DNA from: Nemertoderma westbladi
Lineage: Eukaryota > Xenacoelomorpha > Nemertodermatida > Nemertodermatidae
NCBI GenBank assembly: GCA_032718475.1
Contig: JAUCBJ010007541.1
Coordinates: 1-37,752 of the forward strand
DNA length: 37,752 nucleotides
Direction: 5' to 3'
The notes under the pieces were generated by a model that ran no database searches, was not told the origin of the DNA, and saw only the letters and a program-made list of their open reading frames with translations. Shown here piece after piece: positions 11,501-20,440 of this stretch; positions within the stretch are counted from its first letter, which is position 1, and each line of letters begins with the position of its first letter. Position numbers and translations under genes: made by a program.

Positions 11501-12229
11501 CTAAAAGAATCCAGTGAATGTAACCAGCACCAAGACCATCCGAATCAATGGAGTTTCCACCACTCCAGAACTGATTGCTGTTGTCGTTTCTTCACGCACA
11601 CTGCTAGTTGTTGTAGCTAGATTACCTTCCCACATTGGAGTCGGGCACTCACCAGGGCAACAAAATATTTGGCACGAATTGTACTTGACAGTGAACCCAT
11701 GGAGCATATAGTCTCTAGTCATAATCAAAACCCGAACGAGATTATCCTGGAATGTTTCCACATCCTTGTGGCTCTGGTGATCTATTTTAAATCCTTCTTC
11801 TACCTGTTGCAAAAACAATGGACATCTGTCTTCACCCAGAGCCAAGCAAATATCTTTTCCCGGTCCTATGCAATTTTCAAGGACTAACTGGAACACGCCC
11901 TCATCCCCAGTGTCATCATCAACCACGATAATTCGATAGAAATAATTGGCACATTCTGTGCAATTGTGTCTGATGCGGTTGATATTATGGCGCGTTGTTG
12001 TGAATCCCATGTCATCAAACCATTGTTGATTGCTTCTTTTTAGGGATGCAAATTTATCATCAACCTTTCTCTGTAACTCATCAGTAGCTGCCTTCAAGGT
12101 TATTATGGATCCTTCGTCATAGCAAGTGAAATTTCCAAAACATATGGCAATGTTTAGGATCGTGTAAAGAACACAATATAGTGATGCATTGCGATGTCTG
12201 CTTTGTTGGAATATCGCTGAGACCGCCAT
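11501..12229 (-). CDS. Small Cys-rich, probably GPI-anchored secreted protein (orphan)
   Basis: This is an intact 242-residue intronless frame. I recognise no family. Residues 17-35 are hydrophobic and fit a signal peptide or signal anchor after a short basic N-tail. The middle is soluble, with cysteines at 36, 90, 93, 120, 128, 136, 186, 190, 191 and 195, including NCTEC (89-93) and a closing cluster CQIFCCPGEC (186-195). Candidate N-glycosylation sites are NFT (33) and NCT (89). Residues 205-222 form a Thr/Ser-rich stalk, and 227-242 a hydrophobic end, the pattern of a GPI-attachment signal; a single C-terminal membrane anchor is the alternative. The ATG has a strong Kozak context (A at -3, G at +4), and AATAAA lies about 82 nt past the stop. 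There is no frameshift, unlike the transposon genes around it. It could also be the last exon of a longer gene. Confidence 0.75.
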   Translation of the reverse strand: MAVSAIFQQSRHRNASLYCVLYTILNIAICFGNFTCYDEGSIITLKAATDELQRKVDDKFASLKRSNQQWFDDMGFTTTRHNINRIRHNCTECANYFYRIIVVDDDTGDEGVFQLVLENCIGPGKDICLALGEDRCPLFLQQVEEGFKIDHQSHKDVETFQDNLVRVLIMTRDYMLHGFTVKYNSCQIFCCPGECPTPMWEGNLATTTSSVREETTTAISSGVVETPLIRMVLVLVTFTGFF

Positions 12230-12506
12230 CCTCCTGGCTAACGCTGACAGGTGCGTTAGTGCTGCCCTCCCCTGTTCATTAAGTCAAGTAGTTTTTATCA
12301 GTGATATAACGTTTTTAGTTTGATAATATTATACCTAAATGTTTGATAATAACACAACTATTGTTGCATATCGTTTGTCTGGTAATAGCAATTACATTAC
12401 TACTTTCATCTGATCAACAAAATCAACTAATACTAATAATACTGTACAGTGTACACTGAATGTAAGTAAATATATGTTCCCGTAATCCTACAACAGAATT
12501 ATAGTA
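12230..12506. other. Upstream region of the Cys-rich gene
   Basis: No clear TATA box or initiator is visible on the minus strand within about 100 nt of the ATG. A GC-richer patch at 12,230-12,280 is the only likely core promoter or 5' UTR. The rest is AT-rich. Confidence 0.4.
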
Positions 12507-12514
12507 GTAACTAC

Positions 12515-13059
12515 CACCAGTGCTGTTCAACTAGTTAAGTTATTATTTTATGTTATTTAGTTAAACTGGTTTTATTACACTTGTCACTGCGAATTTAGTT
12601 AGTTAACGGGGTTTAAAAAAATAGTTGTCTTTCAACTAAATCTAACTAAATTACGAAATCTGAAAGCTTTCGGGTTAACAGGGTTTTCTATGTCCCGTTG
12701 TCCATTGACAGTTCTGAACTACAGTATATCGACGAGAGTCTCGACTGAATGCTCTCTAAACAACAACAAGTAATAACACCCATTGTTAAGCTAACATAGT
12801 GATAATCATATGAAAAGTCAATCAATATAGTTCGTGAGGTATTGCGAAAAGGCAATAATAACCGTTGCTATGGTTACAGATGGGCCTAAAATATTTAAAA
12901 ATTTTGTCTTTAGTAAAGTTTTAGTTGAATTTTCAACTATCTGACTATTATTTAACCTAACCCCTAAAAATTAGTTGAAATAAATAGTTAACTTGTCATT
13001 TATATATATTTATTTGGATTTAGTTAATTTGTCACTACAAAATTAGTTAAACAGCAATG
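12515..13059. mobile_element. hAT-like non-autonomous element, ~545 bp
   Basis: The left end, containing CAGTGCTGTTCAACTAG (from 12,518), matches the reverse complement of the right end, CATTGCTGTTTAACTAA (ending 13,059), at 14 of 17 positions. The 8-bp word GTAACTAC flanks both sides (12,507-12,514 and 13,060-13,067), and an 8-bp target duplication is the hAT signature. Three extra bases (CAC) lie between the left duplication and CAGTG, so the exact left edge is uncertain. The interior is full of TTAGTTAA words in both orientations and has no transposase. Confidence 0.75.
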
Positions 13060-13067
13060 GTAACTAC

Positions 13068-14080
13068 AGTGATTCAGTATATCAATTAAAAGAATGCAAT
13101 TATTGTCTCAGATAAAAGATGTGTGTCTTGTATATAATGCATACCAAATGTGTTGAATAATATTGTACTGTATAAGCTGGTTTTTATTATATATGTAGAT
13201 GTAGGTTTAACTGTAAACTCATTGCGTAATTAATATTATTGATCTTAATTGTTTGCCTCTGTGCTTCAAAACACTTTATCCTTATACTCCTATACTACCG
13301 GCATGTGGTCTCCGTTAAGTTCTTCGTAGAATAGCGAAATGGGGTCTCCGTTAAGTTTAACGAACTACAGTGTTCCTCTGTACAGTGAAGAATTACACAT
13401 CCATCAAAACTCTATTGCAAAATCTAGAGTACTACCGTTTAATTTTTTTTGTATATAATATTTACGTAAATAGTACAGTAGTTGTTAGGTGGTGCCGCAG
13501 AAGAAGAGGACACAAAGATTTAGATGGATGGGTCACGTTTTAATGAACACCAATTACAGTACGTACATGTAGTTAAAAATAGCTCAGGCCAGTTGAAACA
13601 CAACATGATAATTATGATAATGATAATAATCCAATATTTCAATTGCGCCATAAACAATATATTCTAGGCACTTAAAAAGCAGCTGCAGTGGACAATTCAA
13701 ATATTACGCCAATCTAAAAAAGTTTTATATGTTTCAAAAATAGTAAACCAAAAAACCACTCTCAGCCATGTGGAAGCGAAAAGCGGTCTGCTTTTGCTAC
13801 TCTCCGACAGCACAAATAAACAAAATACCCCTAACGAATTATCTAATTATAATACAGTATATATTGTTTGTTTATCAACCTCTAATATAGTGGCTGAAAT
13901 ATTGGCAACACAATTTTCACTCGGTCATTTGATAATAGATCAGTCTCAACATCCTCTCTTTAATTTAACGTCGACATCGTCTGTATCCGAGAACATCAGA
14001 TTTGTCATGAAGACACTGCCATCAAGCCTAAAAATCTATTGTCTTCGTAATAGTGAAAAGGGTTTTTAAAAATATTGGAA
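13068..14080. other. Non-coding AT-rich stretch
   Basis: I see no supportable gene. A short direct repeat GGTCTCCGTTAAGTT occurs at about 13,307 and 13,342. An open frame at 13,770-14,069 (plus, 99 codons) has no recognisable motif and no visible promoter, so I do not call it. Confidence 0.5.
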
Positions 14081-15110
14081 GTTTTCGAGTTATATTCACG
14101 TCATTCGAGTCACCATTTTTAATCCTACTTTTGGCACATTTTTTGAGAGGTTTTTTGAAAATTACAATTCGTGAAATATGATTTGTAACATTTCTGTTTT
14201 CTTTAGGCCGGTATTTTGGTTTTCGGAATTAGATGGAATTCTTATAAAATAAGTTAGAAATTTCAAACTTGTTTTTTTCAGTGGGTGCCAAAATTTGGTG
14301 CCGGTACCAAATTTTGACATTGTAAATTGTTGATTGTTTGAACCTGTTTTTTGCGCAATAGGGTTTTTTGGGGTTCTGGTTTGATGAAACATATACGAGT
14401 TGCACCAGGCGTATCAAACTTGTATTTTACGGTGTTGTGTGAAAATTTTGGTGCAAGCACGAAATTCTAAAAATCTATTCAATTGTTCAATTGCTTGTGA
14501 CAACTTATTTCTCGCATTTTAGAGATTTTATGGAGGTTCTCAATTCAATGGAATAAATAATTATCAAACTAGACATCTCAAACTTATACTTTTCGGAAGT
14601 GGGAGCAATGCCAGCATCAAGATTTGAAACTAATCACATATATCAATTTATTTTCTCACCACGTTTCTCACGTTATACGGGATTGTGAGGGTTCTGAACT
14701 CAATGGAATATATATGGGGGGGGGGGGGGGGGGGGGGGGACTGGACGCAATAAATATTCACCCTCTCCAGGGGAAATTTGACGCAAGTAACAGATGATTA
14801 CTCTCAAAAATAAAATTGTAACCAGTTCTATTGTGTTTAGTTTATTGTTTTGTTTAAAATAACGTGCCATGGATTTGCGTCCAGTTTCTCCCCCTGTCTC
14901 AATTTTTGGAAATTTTTGAACCAGCACCAATTATTTGAACATAATATGCAAATTGATCAATAGATAGAATCATCTTGTTTCTTGCGTTATACTGGTTTTT
15001 GTGGGTGATGAATCCGTTGGAATCAATAAAAAAAGTAACGAACATCTCAAAGTTGTACTTTTTGGTGATGGGTACTAAAAATTTTGAAATGTATTCCATT
15101 AGAATCAGCG
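14081..15110. repeat. Diverged satellite, monomers ~151-164 bp
   Basis: Two anchor words recur in register. TCAAACTT(G/A)TA.TTTT with GTGGG occurs at 14,263, 14,414, 14,578 and 15,047. The anchor (A/G)TTC..A..TCAATGGAAT has its GGAAT at 14,550, 14,705 and 15,019. Intervals are 151, 164, 155, about 2 x 157 and about 3 x 156. Monomers share a scheme of GCG.TATA.GGTTTTTGTGGGTTCTG, then CAATGGAAT, then CATCTCAAACTTGTACTTTTCGG, then GGTGCCAAAATTTTG. About six monomers are recognisable and are heavily diverged, so this is an old array. One monomer position is occupied by the G-tract insert. Confidence 0.75.
14716..14894. mobile_element. G-tract-ended small inverted-repeat insert
   Basis: A run of 24 G (14,716-14,739) followed by ACTGGACGCAA (14,740-14,750) is matched in reverse complement by TTGCGTCCAGT (14,875-14,885) followed by TTCTCCCCC. 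The pair forms 11-bp perfect TIRs with G/C-tracts outside. It interrupts the satellite register, so it is most simply a roughly 180-bp MITE whose terminal G run has expanded by slippage. Confidence 0.6.
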
Positions 15111-15835
15111 CCCAGAAAATCTGATAATGTGAATTTATATCATCGTATAAGTCAATTAAACTTTTGTGTTCAAACAGAAAAGTGCTGGTTTTTTTTTCAT
15201 TTTTTGATTACGTAGAGTACTAAAACTGCCATTTATAGTAATCAGATTATTTTTACATATTTTCCTATGGATCGAGTGCCCCAGAAAACCTGTATTGAAA
15301 AAAGATTGGCAGAAAATTGTAACGTTAAATTTTTTTGAAAATGTTTCACTTCTTGAATTTTTGGTGCATCAAAATAACCACCCCCAGTAAATTTTTCCGA
15401 AGACTATGTTATAAAAAATTAAACTTTGTCATTTTAAAACAAAATTATTTAGATATTATAATTGCTGCTGTGTCATATAATTTGTTTAATGAGAGTAAAT
15501 ACTCGAAATCTAAAATGCTAACGCGCTGTACATCAAATATAATACAACAAACAAAACAACTGGCTGATTAATTCCCAAAATCTGAGCGACAGGAAGAAAC
15601 CAAAAATCCATCGTTAGTTGTACGTATCAGATTTCAAATATGACATTTACATTTCTCGTTATAAATGAATAAAACAAATATCATTAAAATCAGATAATGA
15701 TATCCTGAGCATAATGCCGTAGTTAGGAGGAAGTATTATGTTCTGAAGAGTTCTTGTTACATTAGTTGTACAGCTACTCTGTGAGCAGGTAACGAACCTG
15801 TAAACCAAATTAATAGTCCTTGATATATCTAGAGA
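15111..15835. other. Non-coding stretch up to the LTR element
   Basis: The sequence is AT-rich with no recognisable gene. The frame at 15,335-15,571 is Lys/Asn/Ile-rich and looks like chance. The last five bases, AGAGA at 15,831-15,835, border the LTR element. Confidence 0.55.
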
Positions 15836-17008
15836 TGTTCGCGCTTTTAAGACCTTTGGCAGTTTAACCCGCCAAATCTATATGTCTTCTAGGTTATAAA
15901 TCGACTTTAGCCTATGACAAGTATTTGACACAAATAAATCCAACATTAGCCGAAGCCAGTCTATGCGCGACCATTCACCCGCTGGATATACCCGGGAGAC
16001 TGGATTCGGATGCTTTAATTTGATTGCGGTGCAGGCCTACCGTACTATTCGATTGATCGTTAATATAATTCCTGACAAATATCATTCACTTTCGGGAAAT
16101 ATTAGCAGTTCCTTTAGGACGTGGCGCTCTATCTATATAAACAGAGCTATGGCTTACACTAAACACAACGGAATGGATTATAAGTTACACATAAGGCGCA
16201 TTCTTTAGGAGATGCTTTGTTACGCGGACAAGCACATACAGACTATTGCACACCGCTGCACACTGAATTGCCGATAGTCACTGATTTTAATCATATATAA
16301 AGAGAATAGCAACCGACATTTGTAGGGCCTATAAAATAGCATTCAATTCACTACAAACCACGATAATATAAGTCGCAATTGCTATATGTAGCCGGTCTCT
16401 CTAACCTTAGTGTATCAAGAAGATCGGGGTTTCTGATCGTTTATCGTTATTCTCCAAATAACAATATGTAAACGAATGATACATTTAATAACAAACAGCA
16501 AATAGCAGTAAATAATGTGCAATACGTACCGTACCGTTATGTGTTCTTAGTGTCTCGTACCGCTGTACCGTGCCGGTAACAGTTATGTGTTCTTATAATT
16601 AAAGCCGTTCTAATGTTGGAATAATTCAGAATAGTTCCATAGCCGATGTTCATGGCATCAGGAAAACCAACACACTGAACCCTGTGAGCTGTTGCAGGTA
16701 GCTTTCAACACAAAGAGGAAAAGCTCTCATTGGCAGAGTTCCAGTTTCTATAAGTTCCATGAATGTCTAAATGCCAAACCTCCCTAGCCTTTGCAGCCCA
16801 TAGCCAACACAAGGCTAAATCGCTCTGATTGGTCGATCATTGTTCTGATTGGTTAATCGAACAGAACAAAGAGGCCATGCGTACAGCAAATCAGCCAACC
16901 AGCGGGCGGATTGTGCCACTAGAAGCAACAGTTTAGAGGATTTGAGCGAATGGGGGAAAACTGGATTACAAATGGAAAAGGCCAGTTATATCCCCAAAAG
17001 CTTTTACA
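15836..17008 (-). repeat. 3' LTR of the BEL/Pao element
   Basis: It is 1173 bp long, starts TG and ends CA, and aligns without gaps to 28,736-29,908 at a constant offset of 12,900. I count seven substitutions, at 15,868, 16,283, 16,374, 16,665, 16,834, 16,872 and 16,907 (99.4% identity). The plus-strand open frame inside it (15,963-16,208) is antisense to the element and has no known domain. Confidence 0.96.
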
Positions 17009-17018
17009 CCGCTCCCAG
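17009..17018 (-). promoter_or_regulatory. Candidate polypurine tract
   Basis: On the minus strand CTGGGAGCGG directly abuts the TG of the 3' LTR. The purine run is short (GGGAGCGG with one C), so this rests mainly on position. A tract here would prime plus-strand DNA synthesis. Confidence 0.4.
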
Positions 17019-17086
17019 AAAATGGGATTTAATTATATAAAATATAAAAAATCACAGTTTCTAAAATATAAAAATACTCTAAACAG

Positions 17087-18607
17087 TTAGTCTTTCTTGC
17101 GCGGACGGCGTTTACGCAGTTTCTTGAGGCTAGCAAGAGTCCTTTTCTCTTTAGGGCGAGCCACTTTACTAGGAGGGCTATAACTCCTGGGTGAAGGGTG
17201 CAATACAATTGCATCAGAAGGTTTAAGGTTACGGTCGGTGTCTCGTCCATTTCGATATGCTTCTCCTCGAGCTGATTTTCCTCCGCTTGTCGTTGGATAC
17301 GTTCGTCCAAAACTCTCGCAGAGAATAGGGTTGTCTAAGTTCGATATCTTCTTAGAGATTCTGGATTTCCCAATCGAACTGAGATAAAGCCAATTCGTTT
17401 ATCGCTTGGACTTGCTGTTACAACTTACGTTTATCTGAACAAACGCAGGTTTCCTTTCTGATCTTTGTAGAATAGCGTTTAACTCGTTTCGTACAACGCT
17501 CTCCTCCACCTTGATGAAGGGTTGTATCGCGTTAAACTGGGACGACTATACGGTTGAATGGCGATATTAGGTGTCCGCGTCCCAATACGGCTAAGTAAGA
17601 TGGGCTAATATCTAGGAAGCCCACAACCGGGGTGCCACCGACTAATTGTTCAGGTAACACTAGATCTTTGAACAGTGAGTACAGCTCGGGAGGATCCGTC
17701 ATACTAATAGGATCAAGAGTCTGAGGTCTCACTAGGGAATGAGGAGGTCTGATCGAGTATTCCGGAACTCTGATCATTGGTTTATTTAAGGATCGTCTGA
17801 GTCGAACGAGCGTAGGTGATACGTCAAACAAATTTCGCTCGAAACTCCCGTAAGTATAGCGAGTAAAACCGTGTTTAATACAACGTCTCCACGGATGTTT
17901 AGGTCTTTCCGTTTGTTGGTTGGGTCTAGGGCATTCATCGCAATAATACCAAAGACGCACGTCTTGTAGGGGAAACGCGAGTGATCTTTCTCCAGTTTAC
18001 AATATTCCTCCATCTGTTCGAAGCTATCCGGTGCAACAGGTAGCGGTCGATCAGCGGTAAGATACATCATAGTGGAATAGAGCCGTTTGAGTTCTACCAT
18101 GCGGTCATGATGTATACCTTGAGGATATCGAGTTTCTAGATTCTGTTGACTGGTAATATCGAGATAGGTTTCTCTCAAGAATTCCAGGTATTTGGTGAAG
18201 TCGCTGCGTTTATCCGGCTCTTCAACATCTGCACTTTCGAGTCGGTTTCGAATAGAATTTTCGTGTTCGAGTCTCAGTTTATCGTTCCGCTTCCGCTGGG
18301 TATGATATTTAAATAAAACCATTTCCCTTTTGGGGTCTATATCGTTCGTATCGTGTAGGTCGATAGGATGACCAGTAGTTAAGAAGTCCATATACGTACC
18401 ATTACGATGCGTATAGCGAGCGGTGAATTTTCTACAGTCCAACCCACGCGCAAGTTGCTTCCGGGACATTGGCGGTTAGATATAACGACCATCGTCCTCC
18501 GTAGTAGTTGGACCAGCGTCGCCGCGTATCAAGCTATCAACAAACGCTTGTAAAGGTAGAGTATATCGCTCCCTGATACCAAGATCATCTTCTATCAACT
18601 CAATCAT
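17087..18607 (-). pseudogene. Broken ~500-codon cargo gene of unknown family
   Basis: Consecutive minus-strand frames look like pieces of one protein. The first, 18,607-18,476 (43 codons, starting MIELIEDDLG), ends in TAA six bases before, and in frame with, an ATG at 18,469. The second, 18,469-17,786, is polar and rich in Arg, Lys, Asp and Tyr. Protein-like sequence then changes frame near 17,960-18,000 and continues to 17,532, with a possible metal-binding patch CDECP...HPWRRCIKHG. Further frame changes near 17,550, 17,420, 17,330 and 17,220 lead to a basic tail (KKLRKRRPRKKD) and a stop at 17,087. I recognise no domain: it is not RT, integrase or a typical envelope (no membrane segments). 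It lies between the pol stubs and the 3' LTR, where extra ORFs sit in LTR elements. The many breaks, against only 0.6% LTR divergence, suggest it was already dead when the element last moved. Confidence 0.55.
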
Positions 18608-18636
18608 ATCTGCTATATAAGTTTATCCATATTATA

Positions 18637-18884
18637 ATGAGTTTATATTTAGGCGAGCGGGCGTCGCTGCCTACCCCTCTCTGCCCCCGGACAGTGCGAG
18701 ATCCTCAGCGCTGGTGTACTTTCGTCGATGTGCCTATCGCCAACGTCGTAGCTGCACAACGACTACAACAACCAGCACAAGTCACTCCACCGTCCGTCCC
18801 AAAGGCTTAGATATACTTCAGGTTCTTACTGGAGAGTTAGGGCTACTTTCACAATTGCGACTCGCTACTGTAAACACACCTTAG
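18637..18884 (+). pseudogene. Small divergent cargo ORF, possibly frameshifted
   Basis: The ATG at 18,637 opens 57 codons (MSLYLGERASLPTPLCPRTV at the start) to a TAG at 18,808-18,810. Another frame stays open through the same spot and continues in leucine-rich sequence (LQVLTGELGLLSQLRLATVN) to 18,884, as if one base had been gained or lost near 18,800. It is transcribed away from the broken cargo gene, with only 29 bp between the two start codons; that gap contains CTATATAAG. Its orientation is opposite to the BEL genes. I recognise no family. Compact divergent genes fit a DNA virus or self-replicating element as source, but that is a guess. Confidence 0.4.
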
Positions 18885-19435
18885 TAGTAACATTCACCTA
18901 CAAACGCACAAATTCCACGTAACTGTCACAAATGGTACACATTCTATCACACATTCGGGTCATTTGTCCGTTAGTCAAGTGCCTTCCAGAATGTCACGTT
19001 GTTATTATGTATCCTTGGATACTAGCGGTGTGCTATTTATTCCGTATGCTATTCAATGAGCAAGCTTTTTATTGTTCTGTTAACTCGCTTCTAATTCTAG
19101 CGTGGTTGTTGCTATGGTGACATTATGGAAAGCTAGCGGTAGAATTAGGGTAATTCCCATGCATACAGATCTGGGATGCTATTTAATAGTAAGTCTTTAA
19201 TGGTCAATATCATCTTTATATATGATTTTATGAATTTTATCGGCTATTGACTCTATATTGGAGATTCTCGCACACTAATACACTTAAGAGGTGAATCTCC
19301 GCTCCCATGATCTATTAATTAATGGAATTTTGGGAATATTATAAATTGTATAAAATAACAATTTATCAAATTCATTAAAAGATGAATTTAAATTTATTCC
19401 CGTAATTTTATTATTTAATATTAAATAGACACAAT
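18885..19435. other. Cargo-side stretch without a firm gene
   Basis: A 62-codon hydrophobic plus-strand frame (18,932-19,120) ends LLILAWLLLW and could encode a small membrane protein, but nothing else supports it. The rest is AT-rich. Confidence 0.35.
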
Positions 19436-19699
19436 TTTATTCCAGAACAAGTCTGGGGACTGGGATCCTTGATTCTAGGAATTTGTCTTTTTAAGAGTAT
19501 CGGTAAGTGCTACGATATCTTAATCGACTAGAATTTTAAAGGATCTAAAATTTGACAGATTTTATAAATATTAATAATTAATATTTAGGATGGGCACCAG
19601 TTTATTCCAGAACAAGTCTGGGGACATTAACCACTGATTCTAGAATTTTGTCTTTCAAGTATATCGGTGGGTGCCGCGATATCTTAATCGACTAGAATT
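19436..19699. repeat. Direct repeat, 2 x ~100 bp
   Basis: TTTATTCCAGAACAAGTCTG at 19,436 and 19,601 starts two related copies, each ending in ATATCTTAATCGACTAGAATT (19,535 and 19,699). The copies differ by several substitutions. A short AT-rich spacer separates them. They lie in the 3' non-coding part of the BEL element. Confidence 0.88.
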
Positions 19700-19881
19700 G
19701 CAGATGGTCAAAGGGTTTAACAGATTTATTTTGCGTTTTACGCTACTGTTAAAGGGACATCACGCTACTATATGTATTATTTAATATACGGTATGAGAGC
19801 AATATCGCACGAAGCAATGTCAGTGTGAAGAGGCAAGTCGTTTCCAAGGTCTACCCAGAGCTTGGTTTAGCCGAGACACGA

Positions 19882-19920
19882 GGATCTGAACTTTGCATTC
19901 CTAATACTCTGCTCTACCAA
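19882..19920 (-). other. tRNA-like relic (A-box and B-box words)
   Basis: On the minus strand TTGGTAGAGCAG (19,909-19,920), a classic tRNA D-arm/A-box word, is followed by GTTCAGATCC (19,882-19,891), close to the B-box GTTCGAATCC. Only 17 nt lie between them, against about 33 in a tRNA, so the anticodon arm is partly missing. It is a tRNA-derived relic or SINE head, not a functional tRNA. Confidence 0.45.
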
Positions 19921-20247
19921 TAATACTTAAATATAGTAGTGGCTTTATTGTACTTTAATAAGTACGGATATTTCATCTTACTGTAGTCACGTATTTATAA
20001 TATGATACGGACAGTAAGGAAAGAGAAAAAGAATTATTTCTCGCCGTCGCACTAAATATAATATATAAGTAATTAAGTAATAAACACTAATATATTGCAC
20101 TAATCTACTAAATAATCGCTAAATAACATTCTACTAAATAAAATTAAAGAAAACGATTATAATAAAATTACATAATAATACATACATAATATAAAATAAT
20201 AAAAATAAATATAAAATAATATAGTCACACACCCACTCCGTATGTTG
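19921..20247. other. AT-rich non-coding stretch of the BEL element
   Basis: No gene is visible. The stretch is very AT-rich (ATAAAATAATAAAAATAAAT-like near 20,190-20,220) and lies just 3' of the integrase stub. Confidence 0.5.
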
Positions 20248-20440
20248 TTACGTTATGGAGTCCCTAGATATTTGTTGGATTAGGGAGGTGGTCGTGGGAA
20301 GAGTATCTTGCCTTCCATAGTTTCCGGACAGTTTTCGGTCTCTTTCCAGTAAACATAAACGACCAGCTGGGCGATTGAGTGGTTGTGTTACTTTCTCCGC
20401 TCCCTTGGCCTGTCTAATCTTCAGCCGGGGTAAGATGAGG
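20248..20440 (-). pseudogene. Stub of the BEL integrase C-terminus
   Basis: In a different frame from the Gag-protease ORF, this segment reads KVTQPLNRPAGRLCLLERD. It resembles the end of BEL/Pao Pol (the DUF5641 region), where a strand ending in RPv.KLclLe closes the polyprotein. The integrase zinc-binding and catalytic core regions that should precede it are absent: the sequence passes directly from the end of the RNase H-side stub into this tail. The frame ends at 20,248. Confidence 0.7.

Noticed and set aside
11514-11887. Plus-strand frames opposite the Cys-rich gene
   Set aside because: They are antisense shadows of a better-supported minus-strand gene.
13770-14069. Plus-strand open frame of 99 codons
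   Set aside because: No recognisable motif, and it abuts the satellite; not enough to call a gene.
15963-16208. 81-codon plus-strand frame, repeated identically at 28,863-29,108
   Set aside because: The repetition comes from the two LTRs, and the frame is antisense to the element with no known domain.
17029-17310. Minus-strand 93-codon frame as an independent gene
   Set aside because: Its first half matches the cargo gene's protein-like reading, but its second half leaves that reading for a chance hydrophobic end; better treated as part of the broken cargo gene.
19860-19935. Functional tRNA gene on the minus strand
   Set aside because: The A-box to B-box interval is too short for an anticodon arm and the acceptor ends do not pair.
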